A stretch of 64,000 bases of DNA from assembly GCF_031157315.1 (NCBI RefSeq), contig NZ_JAVIFU010000009.1, positions 124,001 to 188,000 on the forward strand, read 5' to 3'. Every line of letters starts with the position of its first letter. Position 1 is the stretch's first letter. The DNA comes from Paenibacillus sp. LHD-38 (GTDB lineage: Bacteria; Bacillota; Bacilli; Paenibacillales; Paenibacillaceae). Below are positions 34,066 to 42,288 of this stretch, piece after piece. Under the pieces are notes generated by a model. That model was given only the letters and a program-made list of their open reading frames with translations, was not told where the DNA came from and made no database searches. The position numbers and the translations under genes were made by a program.

Positions 34066-34974
34066 ATGTTGAGTGTACGATCAGCTTTAGTATTATTTGC
34101 ATTTTTATTTTCTTGTACATTTATTGTAACCAATGGATTAATGATGACAACAGACTCAAATCATTCTTTAGAAGAACATATCCACCCCCGTGAAGAAGTA
34201 ATGAATATAAATGATAGCTTTAATGAAGATGATAAAACTAACTCAGTTAATAAACAGGTACCTACACAGTTGAAAAAGGGGACTATTCCCGCCATTTCCA
34301 CTGGTAACCCCCCGCAAATTATTATCTACCATTCTCATAATCGAGAATCCTGGATACCTGAATTAGAAAATATCAAGGATCCCGATAGAGCTTTTGACAG
34401 TAAAATAAATGTAACATTACTAGGAAGATATCTTCAAAACAAATTGAAATTGTCATCAAGTAAAATCCCTGTACTTCATTCAAAAATAGATTATCCATCT
34501 CGTATTACTAATTTCAATTATGCTAAGTCTTATTCATATTCAAAAACAACAATTAATCAAGAGCTGAAAATGCACCAAAATGTGAAATATCTGCTTGATC
34601 TGCATAGAGATTCTCAAGGGCGCGAAAAAACAACCATAACCCATAAAAACAAGAACTTTGCACAAGTTTATTTTGTGGTAGGAATCAATCATCCAAATTG
34701 GAAGGAAAATATGGAATTTGCAAACCGTATTCAGGAAGGCTTAAATAAAATAGTTCCTAATCTATCAAAAGGAATTTATCAAAAGGATAAAAATAGCGGA
34801 AACGGCGAGTACAATCAATCACTCTCAAGCAATAGTGCTTTAATTGAAATTGGCGGAGTTGAAAATAGTTTGGACGAAAGTTATCATACAATCGAAGTAT
34901 TAGCAAAAGTCATTCAGGACATTTGGTTAGAAGATAACTCAGGTGTGGTGAAATCATCGAGTCCGTCTATTTGA
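34066..34974 (+). CDS. SpoIIP-like cell-wall amidase/endopeptidase
   Basis: About 302 residues with an N-terminal membrane anchor or signal (SALVLFAFLFSCTFIVTNGL). The SpoIIP domain is at about 85-285: QIIIYHSHNRESWIPE (first His motif), LLDLHRDSQGREKT (second His/Asp motif), NRIQEGL and NSALIEIGGVENSLDE (catalytic Glu). SpoIIP proteins cleave stem peptides from glycan strands. This copy is outside any sporulation cluster, so it is likely a paralogue used in envelope remodelling. Start: AAGGGGG precedes ATG ATG TTG at 34063-34071; any of the three is possible. Confidence 0.88.
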   Translation: MLSVRSALVLFAFLFSCTFIVTNGLMMTTDSNHSLEEHIHPREEVMNINDSFNEDDKTNSVNKQVPTQLKKGTIPAISTGNPPQIIIYHSHNRESWIPELENIKDPDRAFDSKINVTLLGRYLQNKLKLSSSKIPVLHSKIDYPSRITNFNYAKSYSYSKTTINQELKMHQNVKYLLDLHRDSQGREKTTITHKNKNFAQVYFVVGINHPNWKENMEFANRIQEGLNKIVPNLSKGIYQKDKNSGNGEYNQSLSSNSALIEIGGVENSLDESYHTIEVLAKVIQDIWLEDNSGVVKSSSPSI

Positions 34975-34985
34975 CTCTTCACATA

Positions 34986-35026
34986 ACAAAAAGAGCGTTT
35001 TCTTATTATGAAAATGCTCTTTTTGT
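34986..35026. terminator. Rho-independent terminator after the SpoIIP-like gene
   Basis: AAAAAGAGCGTTTTC and GAAAATGCTCTTTTT (15-bp stem with one G-T) and a 7-base loop, flanked by A and T runs. It is the last clear element of the AT-rich block. Confidence 0.88.
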
Positions 35027-35239
35027 TGTTTATTCGATATCATTATTACAAACCACTTTGCTGCCTTCTCAAGGCTAAGGTACTTTTAACTCTTTCCTCC
35101 TGCATCTCCTATCGGTGTATTCCTACGTGATATGTCCAACTTTTTTGAACATACAATCTATCGTCTTAAATTCTCACCTCATAACTGAAATTTCTGACCT
35201 GCGGAAGTTCGCAAATGTGTATTAGCTTGAAAATAATAA

Positions 35240-35378
35240 TGATGTCTCGCCCCGCTCCAGCGCCAAATTCACATTAGCTTCGGACACCCTCCATCCGATT
35301 GAGACCCTTCTCAATCCGATTGGCGCAGGCCGCGCAGGTCATCCCTGTAATTTGAATGGTCGTTTACGCTTTTTCCAT
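35240..35378 (-). pseudogene. copA: N-terminal fragment of the resident copA
   Basis: The minus strand from an ATG at 35378 reads MEKA, a stop, then [27 protein letters not shown], a one-base frameshift, then SEANVNLALERG, after which homology to CopA ends near 35245. This is the first heavy-metal domain of a CopA, in GC-richer codon use like the flanking resident genes. The usual order csoR-copZ-copA is preserved and a CsoR-type operator lies just before it. The remaining roughly 750 residues are gone; the AT-rich block begins here instead. Confidence 0.85.
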
Positions 35379-35399
35379 GCATGCTCACCTACCGGCACT

Positions 35400-35416
35400 A
35401 TACCCTCATGGGGTAT
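35400..35416. promoter_or_regulatory. CsoR-type operator before the copA fragment
   Basis: ATACCCTCATGGGGTAT, a near-perfect palindrome with the same core as those before the resident csoR. It lies 22 bp upstream of the fragment's ATG. Confidence 0.75.
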
Positions 35417-35488
35417 ATAATTTTGTAAAAAAAGAGAGGCTTAGCTCAGCCTCTGCTTGATTCTTCTTCATTAAGCTTTGCCAAAACC

Positions 35489-35689
35489 TTAAACAACATC
35501 GTAGCCTTGATCTTCGATGGCTGCTTTGACGGCTTCTAGCGTTACTTTGCTTTCGTCAAACTCGACCGATACCTTCTTACCCGCCAAATCAACCTTGCCT
35601 ACAGCACCCGTATTGCCTACTGCTTTCTCAACTGCACTTACGCAGTGCCCGCAAGTCATGCCCTCTACTTTCAATACTACATTTGCCAT
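35489..35689 (-). CDS. copZ: Copper chaperone CopZ (resident copy)
   Basis: A 66-residue heavy-metal-associated domain with GMTCGHCVSAVEKAV (CxxC at residues 12-15), normal length and intact. It follows the resident csoR by 20 bp in one operon. Its partner copA is broken, so it either serves the CopA of the AT-rich block or buffers copper alone. Confidence 0.95.
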   Translation of the reverse strand: MANVVLKVEGMTCGHCVSAVEKAVGNTGAVGKVDLAGKKVSVEFDESKVTLEAVKAAIEDQGYDVV

Positions 35690-35709
35690 TTTATTATTCC
35701 CCTCTCCGA

Positions 35710-36072
35710 CTATTTCATTAATTTGTTAACCGTAACCAGCAATTCATCAATCACTTCGCTCTCGCCGGCTTGAATACGTTCGACGACGCAGCTTTTCATA
35801 TGTCCCTCAAGCAGCAGCTTTCCTACGCTATTCAGAGCAGATTGCGCAGCTGCGATCTGATTAAGCACATCATCGCAATACGTATCCTTCTCGATCATGG
35901 CCTTTACGCCTCGAATTTGCCCTTCAATTCGATTTAGGCGTTTCGTTAAATTATCCTTCATCTGATCGGAGTGATGGCTCTTGCGAGGAGCTGCTGAATC
36001 ACAGCATTCTTCGGAAGAATGCTCGTGCTCCCCCTTGTTTATTGCGCTTTTGTTCATTCGACATACCTCCAT
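35710..36072 (-). CDS. csoR: Copper-sensing repressor CsoR (resident copy)
   Basis: A 120-residue CsoR with ligands Cys in DTYCDDVLNQI and His/Cys in EGHMKSC, helix RLNRIEGQIRGVKAMIEKD, and a His/Cys-rich N-terminal tail (GEHEHSSEECCDSA). It is very similar to the island CsoR in the core but has diverged in the tails and in DNA composition. Two palindromic operators directly upstream indicate autoregulation. The two repressors may cross-regulate each other's promoters (inference). The frame may start at ATG 36057 (MNKSAINKG) rather than the upstream start at 36072, which overlaps an operator. Confidence 0.94.
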   Translation of the reverse strand: MEVCRMNKSAINKGEHEHSSEECCDSAAPRKSHHSDQMKDNLTKRLNRIEGQIRGVKAMIEKDTYCDDVLNQIAAAQSALNSVGKLLLEGHMKSCVVERIQAGESEVIDELLVTVNKLMK

Positions 36073-36079
36073 GGGGTAT
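36063..36079. promoter_or_regulatory. CsoR operator overlapping the csoR start region
   Basis: ATACCTCCATGGGGTAT, a palindrome with one mismatch. Confidence 0.7.
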
Positions 36080-36100
36080 ATGTTTCTGAGATCAGCTTAT

Positions 36101-36119
36101 CATACCCCCATGGGGTATG
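36101..36119. promoter_or_regulatory. Perfect CsoR operator upstream of resident csoR
   Basis: CATACCCCCATGGGGTATG, a near-perfect palindrome matching the copper CsoR consensus. It is 22 bp from the second operator, about two helix turns. Confidence 0.85.
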
Positions 36120-36125
36120 TAAATA

Positions 36126-36231
36126 CCTTTTTTTAAAATATAAGAATTTATAAGTTTCACATTTATAAATAAGCTTATATTTCACCGCGAAACGATCTTT
36201 TGCCGCCAAGGACGGCAACAGCCGTTTACAC
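36126..36231 (+). repeat. Dispersed intergenic repeat, copy 1
   Basis: From CCTTTTTTTAAAATA through GCTTATATTTCACCGCGAAA, CTTTTGCCGCCAAGGACGGC and AGCCGTTTAC. The same series, inverted, is at 59786-59886, and a shorter part at 39258-39291. It contains the imperfect palindrome GCCGCCAAGGACGGC. Confidence 0.75.
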
Positions 36232-36338
36232 TTGTTTTGTGTTTTTATTCCATTCCTGACACTTTTATTATGGAGGGCAATATGCTACGATCCTCGTAAA
36301 CAACTGTAAATAACATCTAATCGGAGGAATAGCAGCTT

Positions 36339-37283
36339 ATGGATTATTATGCACATGTCAAATGGTTCACAGACGTCGTTGCAGAGAAAGTACCGATTGC
36401 CGCTGTGCTCTCTCCTTTTTTCATGACACTGGCTGTGTTTGTCGCGGTTCTGCTGGCGGTCTTGACCCAGCTGCTGCCCGCGCTTTCTAAATCAAAGCTC
36501 TCTACCCGAATTGACAGCGAGCTTGATAAGCTTAGAAAATATTCCTTGCCGATCCTCAAATACGGTACTGCCGCATCACTGCTTATTCAAGCAGCTTCGG
36601 GAACGCGCTTCGCGCTTGAGTTCGAGCTTACAAGCGGCTGGCAAACCATCCTCATGTGGACAGCAATCGCACTTCTGCTTATTCCGCAGCATTATGCGAC
36701 TAAGATAGGTGCGCTTGCCATGCTTGTCTTGTTTATTGACACGAGCATCGAAGCCGGACTGTTCCATATGCTCGATTACGGCTTTTATCTAGCCATTATC
36801 GGCGTTCTTCTCCTTGAGAGGACCAAGGAATCCAAATGGGGCTTCCCGCTTCTCTACTTAGGAACCGGGCTATCGCTATGCTGGGTGGCCGTGGAAAAAT
36901 GGATCTATCCCGCAATGGCCGAGGATATTATCACGAACCATAACGTGCCGACGTTCGGCTTCGAGCCGGCGTTGTTCATTGTCATGGCAGGCTTCATCGA
37001 ATTTGTTGTCGGTTATTTGCTTGTCGTCGGCATATTGAACCGACTGCTATCCGTCGTGTTGACGCTTATTTTCATATCTACCACGATGCTGTTTGGCATG
37101 AGTGAGCTTACGGGGCATTTCATGATCCACATCGTGCTGATCCTGTTCATTATCGAAGGCGCCAGCTTCTATAAGCCGCCTGTCTCGATGCACCGCACGG
37201 TGATTGACCAGATGATATTCGTATCGCTCAACTTTATATTTGTGCTAGCCACCTTCGTGCTCATTTATTATCGCTTCGCTTAA
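36339..37283 (+). CDS. DoxX-like polytopic membrane protein, unknown role
   Basis: A 314-residue protein with about eight membrane segments. Charged loops such as SRIDSELDKLRKYSLP and TKESKWGF alternate with long hydrophobic stretches, and HMLDYGFYLAIIGVLLLE recalls DoxX-type proteins. No catalytic motif was recognised. GGAGGA lies before the ATG. Its stop is within 20 bases of the phosphodiesterase start, so the two form an operon with the MFS gene that follows. Confidence 0.7.
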   Translation: MDYYAHVKWFTDVVAEKVPIAAVLSPFFMTLAVFVAVLLAVLTQLLPALSKSKLSTRIDSELDKLRKYSLPILKYGTAASLLIQAASGTRFALEFELTSGWQTILMWTAIALLLIPQHYATKIGALAMLVLFIDTSIEAGLFHMLDYGFYLAIIGVLLLERTKESKWGFPLLYLGTGLSLCWVAVEKWIYPAMAEDIITNHNVPTFGFEPALFIVMAGFIEFVVGYLLVVGILNRLLSVVLTLIFISTTMLFGMSELTGHFMIHIVLILFIIEGASFYKPPVSMHRTVIDQMIFVSLNFIFVLATFVLIYYRFA

Positions 37284-37299
37284 CTTGAGAAAGAGAGGA

Positions 37300-38055
37300 G
37301 TGACCCTTATCAAAAACGTGATCAATTTCGCTCACCGCGGCGCAAGCGGCTGCTCCCCGGAAAATACACTGGCTGCATTTCAGAAAGCGCTTGAACTGGG
37401 CGCTACAGGTATCGAGACCGATGTTCAATTAACCAAGGACGGGCGAATTATCGTCATTCATGATGAATCCTTGGCAAGAACCGCAGGCTTAAACAAGCTT
37501 GTAAAGGATACGGATTATGATGAGCTCGCAGCCCTAGACGCTGGAAGCTGGTTCGCTCCAGACTTCCATGATCAGCGGATACCTACGCTTGAGCAGCTTC
37601 TGGAGCTGCTCAAGCCTACCGGGATTGTTCTCAATATTGAGCTCAAAAACGGTGTTTTCCCCTATCCTGGGATCGAGGAGAAGGTCATCCAAATGGTTCG
37701 TGCCTACCGCATGACAGAACGCGTTATTTTATCAAGCTTTAATCATTACTCGCTTGCGCTTTGCAAGCAGCTTGCTCCTGAAATTCGTACAGGGGTTTTG
37801 TACATGGAAGGACTGTATCGTCCTTGGAATTATGCGGCATCTCTTCAAGCCGATGCGCTGCATGCCTATAAATTAGCGGTAACGCCGGAATGGGTCGCAG
37901 AGGCGTCCGCGCACGGCATCGCCTATCATCCTTTTACCGTAAATAATATGGCCGAGATGGAGAGACTTGTCGAGGCCGGCGTGAATGGTATCATTACCGA
38001 TTATCCTGATCGCCTGGCGGAGATGCTGGCAAAGAGAGGAGCAAGCACAGAGTGA
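37300..38055 (+). CDS. Glycerophosphodiester phosphodiesterase, cytoplasmic
   Basis: About 251 residues forming a GDPD TIM barrel. The catalytic signature runs from HRGASGCSPENTLAAF through GIETDVQLTKDG to IVIHDESLARTAG; NIELKNG and VNNMAEMERLVEAGVNGIITDYP complete the fold. There is no signal peptide, so it acts inside the cell on glycerophosphodiesters to give glycerol-3-phosphate and an alcohol. I choose GTG 37300; an upstream TTG and a later GTG are also possible because the ribosome site is poorly spaced. Its TGA overlaps the MFS start (GTGA). Confidence 0.92.
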   Translation: MTLIKNVINFAHRGASGCSPENTLAAFQKALELGATGIETDVQLTKDGRIIVIHDESLARTAGLNKLVKDTDYDELAALDAGSWFAPDFHDQRIPTLEQLLELLKPTGIVLNIELKNGVFPYPGIEEKVIQMVRAYRMTERVILSSFNHYSLALCKQLAPEIRTGVLYMEGLYRPWNYAASLQADALHAYKLAVTPEWVAEASAHGIAYHPFTVNNMAEMERLVEAGVNGIITDYPDRLAEMLAKRGASTE

Positions 38056-39254
38056 AAAAAACATGGCTGCTCGGGTTCGGTTTCTTCAGCATCAGCATCA
38101 CATGGGCGCTGTATAACGCATTTGTCCCTTTTTTCCTCGATAATTTTTTGAAAAGCACCGCGCTTATCGGGTTTATGATGACGATCGACAATTACTTTGC
38201 ATTATTCTTACAGCCATGGATCGGCAGCCGCAGCGACCGCACGAACAGCCGTTTTGGCAAAAGAATGCCCTACCTGCTTATCGGCATGCCTCTCGCCGCA
38301 CTGTTTGGCGCTTTGATCCCGTGGCATATCAGTTTGCTTACTTTAGTCTTGTTCATGGTCTTGATGAACCTGTCGATGAGCCTGTACCGTTCACCTGCCG
38401 TCGCGCTTATGCCGGATATCACGCCTGACAGCAAACGGACCCAAGCAAACGGCATCATCAATTTCATGGGCGGTATCGGCTCCATTATTGCTTTTGCCGG
38501 GGGCTCGTTTCTTTACGTGAAGCATGCTTCACTGCCCTTCCTTACCGCATCCGTATTAACGCTGGTCTGTCTTGTCATACTCTTCGTTACGATTAAGGAA
38601 AAACGCGATTCGATGGGCTACAATGTAACCGAGGAGAAGACCAAAATATCCTTTAAAGGACAGCTGACCCGTCCAACGATTTTTCTGCTTGGAGCGATTT
38701 TTTTCTGGTTCCTTTCCTATCAAGGCGTTGAAGCCTTCTTTACCTTATATGGAAAAAATCATTTGCAGCTGACCGAAGGGCAGTCATCCTTCTCGCTTGC
38801 CTTCTTCTCGCTCGCCTTTGTGCTTGCCGCCATTCCAAGCGGCCTGCTTGGCAACCGCTTCGGCAAGAAGCTTATCATCACCCTTGGCGTCATCGGTCTC
38901 GTCGTGATTTTCGCCGCTATTTCGTTTGTTGACGCGCTGCTCCCGCTCCGGGCACTGCTCCTAGCCGGCGGAATATGCTGGGCCATGATTAATATCAATT
39001 CCTACCCCTTCATCGTTTCACTCGGAAAAGAGCAAAGCATCGGTACGCGCACCGGTATCTATTATCTAATATCCTCGCTCGCCGCTATTGCTTCGCCGCC
39101 GCTTATGGGCTCCTTGATTGATCTGTTCGGCTACTCGGTATTATTTTATTTCTCATCGGGCGGTATGGTTATCGCACTGCTCTTTCTGCTTGGGGTTAAG
39201 GATAAAGGCTTAGCACGGTCAGCCGACGAAGCGGCAGCAACGACAAGCCTTTAA
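38052..39254 (+). CDS. MFS transporter (SLC45/sugar-like)
   Basis: A 400-residue, 12-segment major-facilitator protein. The cytoplasmic loop motif GSRSDRTNSRFGKRMPYLL between segments 2 and 3, and DITPDSKRTQANGIINFMGGIGSI, are typical of the SLC45/GPH-like sugar branch. GTG start overlapping the phosphodiesterase stop, so translation is coupled. It may import a substrate of the phosphodiesterase or export its product; the substrate is not readable. Confidence 0.88.
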   Translation: MKKTWLLGFGFFSISITWALYNAFVPFFLDNFLKSTALIGFMMTIDNYFALFLQPWIGSRSDRTNSRFGKRMPYLLIGMPLAALFGALIPWHISLLTLVLFMVLMNLSMSLYRSPAVALMPDITPDSKRTQANGIINFMGGIGSIIAFAGGSFLYVKHASLPFLTASVLTLVCLVILFVTIKEKRDSMGYNVTEEKTKISFKGQLTRPTIFLLGAIFFWFLSYQGVEAFFTLYGKNHLQLTEGQSSFSLAFFSLAFVLAAIPSGLLGNRFGKKLIITLGVIGLVVIFAAISFVDALLPLRALLLAGGICWAMININSYPFIVSLGKEQSIGTRTGIYYLISSLAAIASPPLMGSLIDLFGYSVLFYFSSGGMVIALLFLLGVKDKGLARSADEAAATTSL

Positions 39255-39257
39255 ATA

Positions 39258-39291
39258 CAAACGGCTGCCGCCGTCCTCCTTGGCAAAAGCA
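39258..39291 (-). repeat. Dispersed intergenic repeat, partial copy
   Basis: AAACGGCTGCCGCCGTCC followed by TCCTTGGC-AAAAGC shares the palindromic core of the repeats at 36126 and 59786, in the same orientation as the latter, with a small internal change. Confidence 0.55.
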
Positions 39292-39292
39292 C

Positions 39293-39338
39293 AAAAAAAT
39301 CCGGCTTCGCGTCTTTTAAGACGCTGCCGGATTTTTTT
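39293..39338. terminator. Bidirectional terminator between converging genes
   Basis: AAAAAAATCCGGC and GCCGGATTTTTTT, with inner GCGTCTT and AAGACGC. It separates the MFS gene from the converging YitT-family gene. Confidence 0.92.
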
Positions 39339-39347
39339 GATAAGTAA

Positions 39348-40214
39348 TTAGTGAATGCTGCCCTTACTGAAGCCGCCGCCCATGACGTCGGATACATGCT
39401 CGATGGCAATAAAAGCATTCTCATCGATAGATTGCACAATAGATTTTAGCTTAGCCAGCTCCAGACGGGATACCACGCAATAGATCATTTGCGTCTCATC
39501 CTTCGAGTATCCGCCTCGGGCTTGAATCAACGTTGTAGTGCGGCCAAGCCGATCAATGATCGCTTGCGATATCTCTTCGTATTCGGATGAAATAATCGTA
39601 ACCGATTTGGATTCATCGAGACCTTCCACGACGATGTCGATCAATTTAATAGCGATATAGTATGTAAACATCGAATACATAGCCGAATCCCACTCAAAGA
39701 CGAAACCGGCGACTACAAAAATAACCACGTTAAAAATCATGATAATCTGTCCGACCGGCATGCGCAGCTTCTTCGAAATGAGAATCGATACAATCTCCAC
39801 GCCATCGAGCGATCCGCCGAATCGAATCGCAAGACCGACGCCCACTCCCAGAATAAGTCCGCCGAACAATACTGCCAGCAGTTTCTCCTCCGTGAATGCT
39901 TCAACATGATGGAGCAGCGACGTTGTAACGGACATGACAATAATGCCATACAACGTCGAGATCGCGAAGGTTTTCCCTATTTGCTTATAACCGAGAATTA
40001 GAAACGGTACGTTTACTACGAACAAGAACACGCCTAGGGGAATCGAAGTTAAATGCGCCAGCATAATCGAGATTCCGGCAATGCCTCCGTCGATCACGTT
40101 ATTGGGCACTAGAAACAATTCCAAGGCAACGCCCATTAGAACCGAGCCGATCGTAATGAATATAAATCGTTTGAAAATTTCTAAAGATGATAACCCCTTA
40201 TGTACTTTCGCCAA
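39348..40214 (-). CDS. YitT-family membrane protein with DUF2179 domain
   Basis: About 288 residues with five membrane segments (SVLMGVALELFLVPNNVIDGGIAGI, HLTSIPLGVFLFVVNVPFLILGY and others). A C-terminal DUF2179 domain follows (VTIISSEYEEISQAIIDRL, GGYSKDETQMIYCVVSRLE). This is the standard YitT architecture; function unproven. TGGAGGT lies about seven bases before a TTG at 40214, which I prefer to the ATG at 40229 that is part of the same site. Confidence 0.9.
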   Translation of the reverse strand: MAKVHKGLSSLEIFKRFIFITIGSVLMGVALELFLVPNNVIDGGIAGISIMLAHLTSIPLGVFLFVVNVPFLILGYKQIGKTFAISTLYGIIVMSVTTSLLHHVEAFTEEKLLAVLFGGLILGVGVGLAIRFGGSLDGVEIVSILISKKLRMPVGQIIMIFNVVIFVVAGFVFEWDSAMYSMFTYYIAIKLIDIVVEGLDESKSVTIISSEYEEISQAIIDRLGRTTTLIQARGGYSKDETQMIYCVVSRLELAKLKSIVQSIDENAFIAIEHVSDVMGGGFSKGSIH

Positions 40215-40377
40215 CAGCTCTACCTCCATTTTATCTTATTCTATCCTTTAACCTTAGCACAAAATTGGAATTTTCTCAAAAATGCATGTACCCCGTTTAG
40301 AACATATGCCGCATACTCCCGTCCATATTCCGCCACAATAACGACAAGCTGTTACAGCAAAAAAAAGGAGACTTGCC

Positions 40378-40671
40378 ATGAAGGTGCCACTCATTATTAT
40401 CGGTTATGCCCTAGCAAATTTAATTTACGATTACGTCATGAACCTCTTTGACGGAATGACTTATCTTGAAGCATGGCTTGGTCTAGGCACGTATTTCCTT
40501 ATGCTTTCGACTCCGGAATACTTGATGATAATTTTCAGCATATTGGTGCTGATTCTAAGCATGTTCAACCCCGCCATCATGCGGCGCTTTGCTTCTTCTT
40601 CCGCACCAAAGCAACGATTAACAGCAAGATCGGGATCGCCGTCTGAAAAGGGAAAGCCACGTAAGGGTTGA
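40378..40671 (+). CDS. Small membrane protein with a degenerate tail, unknown
   Basis: A 97-residue frame with AAAAGGAGACTTGCC before its ATG, an excellent ribosome site. Residues 1-70 contain two or three hydrophobic stretches (VPLIIIGYALANLIYDYVM, YLMIIFSILVLILSMF). The last 30 residues (RRFASSSAPKQRLTARSGSP) are antisense to the ger pseudogene at 40577 and probably not original. It may be a real small membrane protein whose end has been replaced. Confidence 0.5.
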   Translation: MKVPLIIIGYALANLIYDYVMNLFDGMTYLEAWLGLGTYFLMLSTPEYLMIIFSILVLILSMFNPAIMRRFASSSAPKQRLTARSGSPSEKGKPRKG

Positions 40672-42113
40672 TAATATAGCCTTCAATATAATTTTCTACC
40701 GAATTTTCCGCAACCATAATCGAGGAAAACAAAATGATAATGCCAAGCGGAATCGCAATGACCTGTATCCCCTTCAGCTTCCACAAATCGGTCACGGCCA
40801 TGACAGCCACGTAAAAATAGATCACCGCTTTGAAAAAATAACTGATGACCAGCGTTGATATCGATATGCCATCCATTTTCTGAATAAAATCCCCGATATT
40901 GATTTTCGAAGTGGTGGCCATAAACGGTATCGTCGATCGGCTAAGCAGATCCGGTCCAAGCACCGAAGCGTTAAGCGCCATCGTTTAGCTTAGCACCAGT
41001 CCCGAGAAGATGGCGGCCATGACCCCTATCCGTACCACTGAGCCCGTTTTTTTTGTATCGACATACGTATAAAACATCATGATAACGACCAGCTCGGCAT
41101 AGGGCAGGAAATAAGTAAGCAGAATCGAGATAATGACCGTTTTCCACCCATTTTCGAGTAGGGGCAGCATGTTGTTCACATCAATGATATCCGAGAAAAT
41201 GACGAATAAATTACCGAGCACCCCCAGAACCACCATGACGATAAAAAAAGTAACGATTGTCCGCGTCATGGCTTCTATCCCTTGATAGACAATATAGATC
41301 ATTGCAATCGCCATTAAACATAACTGTCCCGTCCATTAAATGTCCGACGACGCCATCGGGCCTCTCCGTATCGTAGATCGTCGGAAACGGCGTAAACCTC
41401 GAATCCATGAGATGTTTTTCAATCGTTCCGGATTCTAGAACCCCGTCCTCCCGAATGGCGTTAAGCCGCTTCCGCAGCTCCTGAATAATTTTCTCGTCGG
41501 CAAGCCCGTTAATATACACCACCGCGACATCCGTTTCCGTCAAATCCCCGATCGTAAACATTACAAGCCATAGGTTCTCATTTTTAACCCGGCGGCGTAT
41601 TAAGGAAATGTTCGTGCTGAACGATTCCGTAAAGCTGTCCTTAGGCCCGCGAATGGTCACCTAGGTCGTCGGCTCAGAAATCGCTCGCCATTCCATCCCT
41701 TGCGTAAATACAATAACAGCCTCGCTGCTGCCTTCTACAAAAATAATCAGGTCACCCGTCACGACGGCCCGAATGACCGTTCTCCAGTCCATTGATTTGG
41801 CTGCGCTGCCGATCAGCGATGACTGGGCCATCACCCAGTGCAGCGGATTGAAATGATCCCCTCGATCCTGATCGCAGGGCCTGCTCTCATCGAATAAATT
41901 CGTAATCACATCATCAATGGCTTGCCGATTAGAGAGATTGGCATTGTAGACAACTGCCGCAGTCAAGCTCGGATCGACGCTTCGTGTGTAGTGCCGCATC
42001 ACATAATCAGGGCTTTGACCAACCATTTTATAGAGATGTTCGATATTCAGTTTTATTTGCTTGACCAGCAAGGTTTCGATACCGGCTGTGGTTTGAACAT
42101 CCGCTTGCGCCAT
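40577..42113 (-). pseudogene. Degenerate gerAA-gerAB spore-germinant receptor locus
   Basis: Four fragments read in order on the minus strand. GerAA N-terminus (42113-41661): LVKQIKLNIEHLYKMVG, DWRTVIRAVVTGDLIIFVEG, EWRAISEPTT, then an in-frame TAG. GerAA continues (41657 on): RGPKDSFTESFSTN, NISLIRRRVKN, TERPDGVVGHLMDGTVMF. Near 41318 it jumps into the middle of a GerAB permease (MIYIVYQGIEAMTRTIVTFF). GerAB is interrupted by an in-frame TAA at 40985 (GLVLS, stop, TMALNASVLGPDLL) and ends at 40577. So there are two nonsense codons and a deletion that removed the GerAA C-terminus and GerAB N-terminus. No gerAC is nearby. It cannot make a working receptor. Confidence 0.9.
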
Positions 42114-42213
42114 TCCATCACCCCATGCCCAAGTATTCCCGGGAAAAAATGGGAGTATGCGCTATGTCTGCTCTCCCGCATATTATCTGACTGATTCGTT
42201 AAAACAGCAGCGC

Positions 42214-42259
42214 AAAAAGGGACCGCCTCCGCAAGCCGCAGCTTGGAAGCAGTCCCTTT
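42214..42259 (-). terminator. Rho-independent terminator
   Basis: AAAAAGGGACCGCCTCC pairs with GGAAGCAGTCCCTTT (one or two mismatches); T run on the minus strand. It serves the small acidic protein ending at 42289. Confidence 0.75.
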
Positions 42260-42288
42260 GACAGTCTGTATTTATTACATTCATTCAA

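Noticed and set aside
35027..35240. Integration site or insertion sequence at the right edge of the copper block
   Set aside because: I looked for direct repeats, tRNA ends or transposase pieces here and near 12.7-13.0 kb and found none that could be supported by eye.
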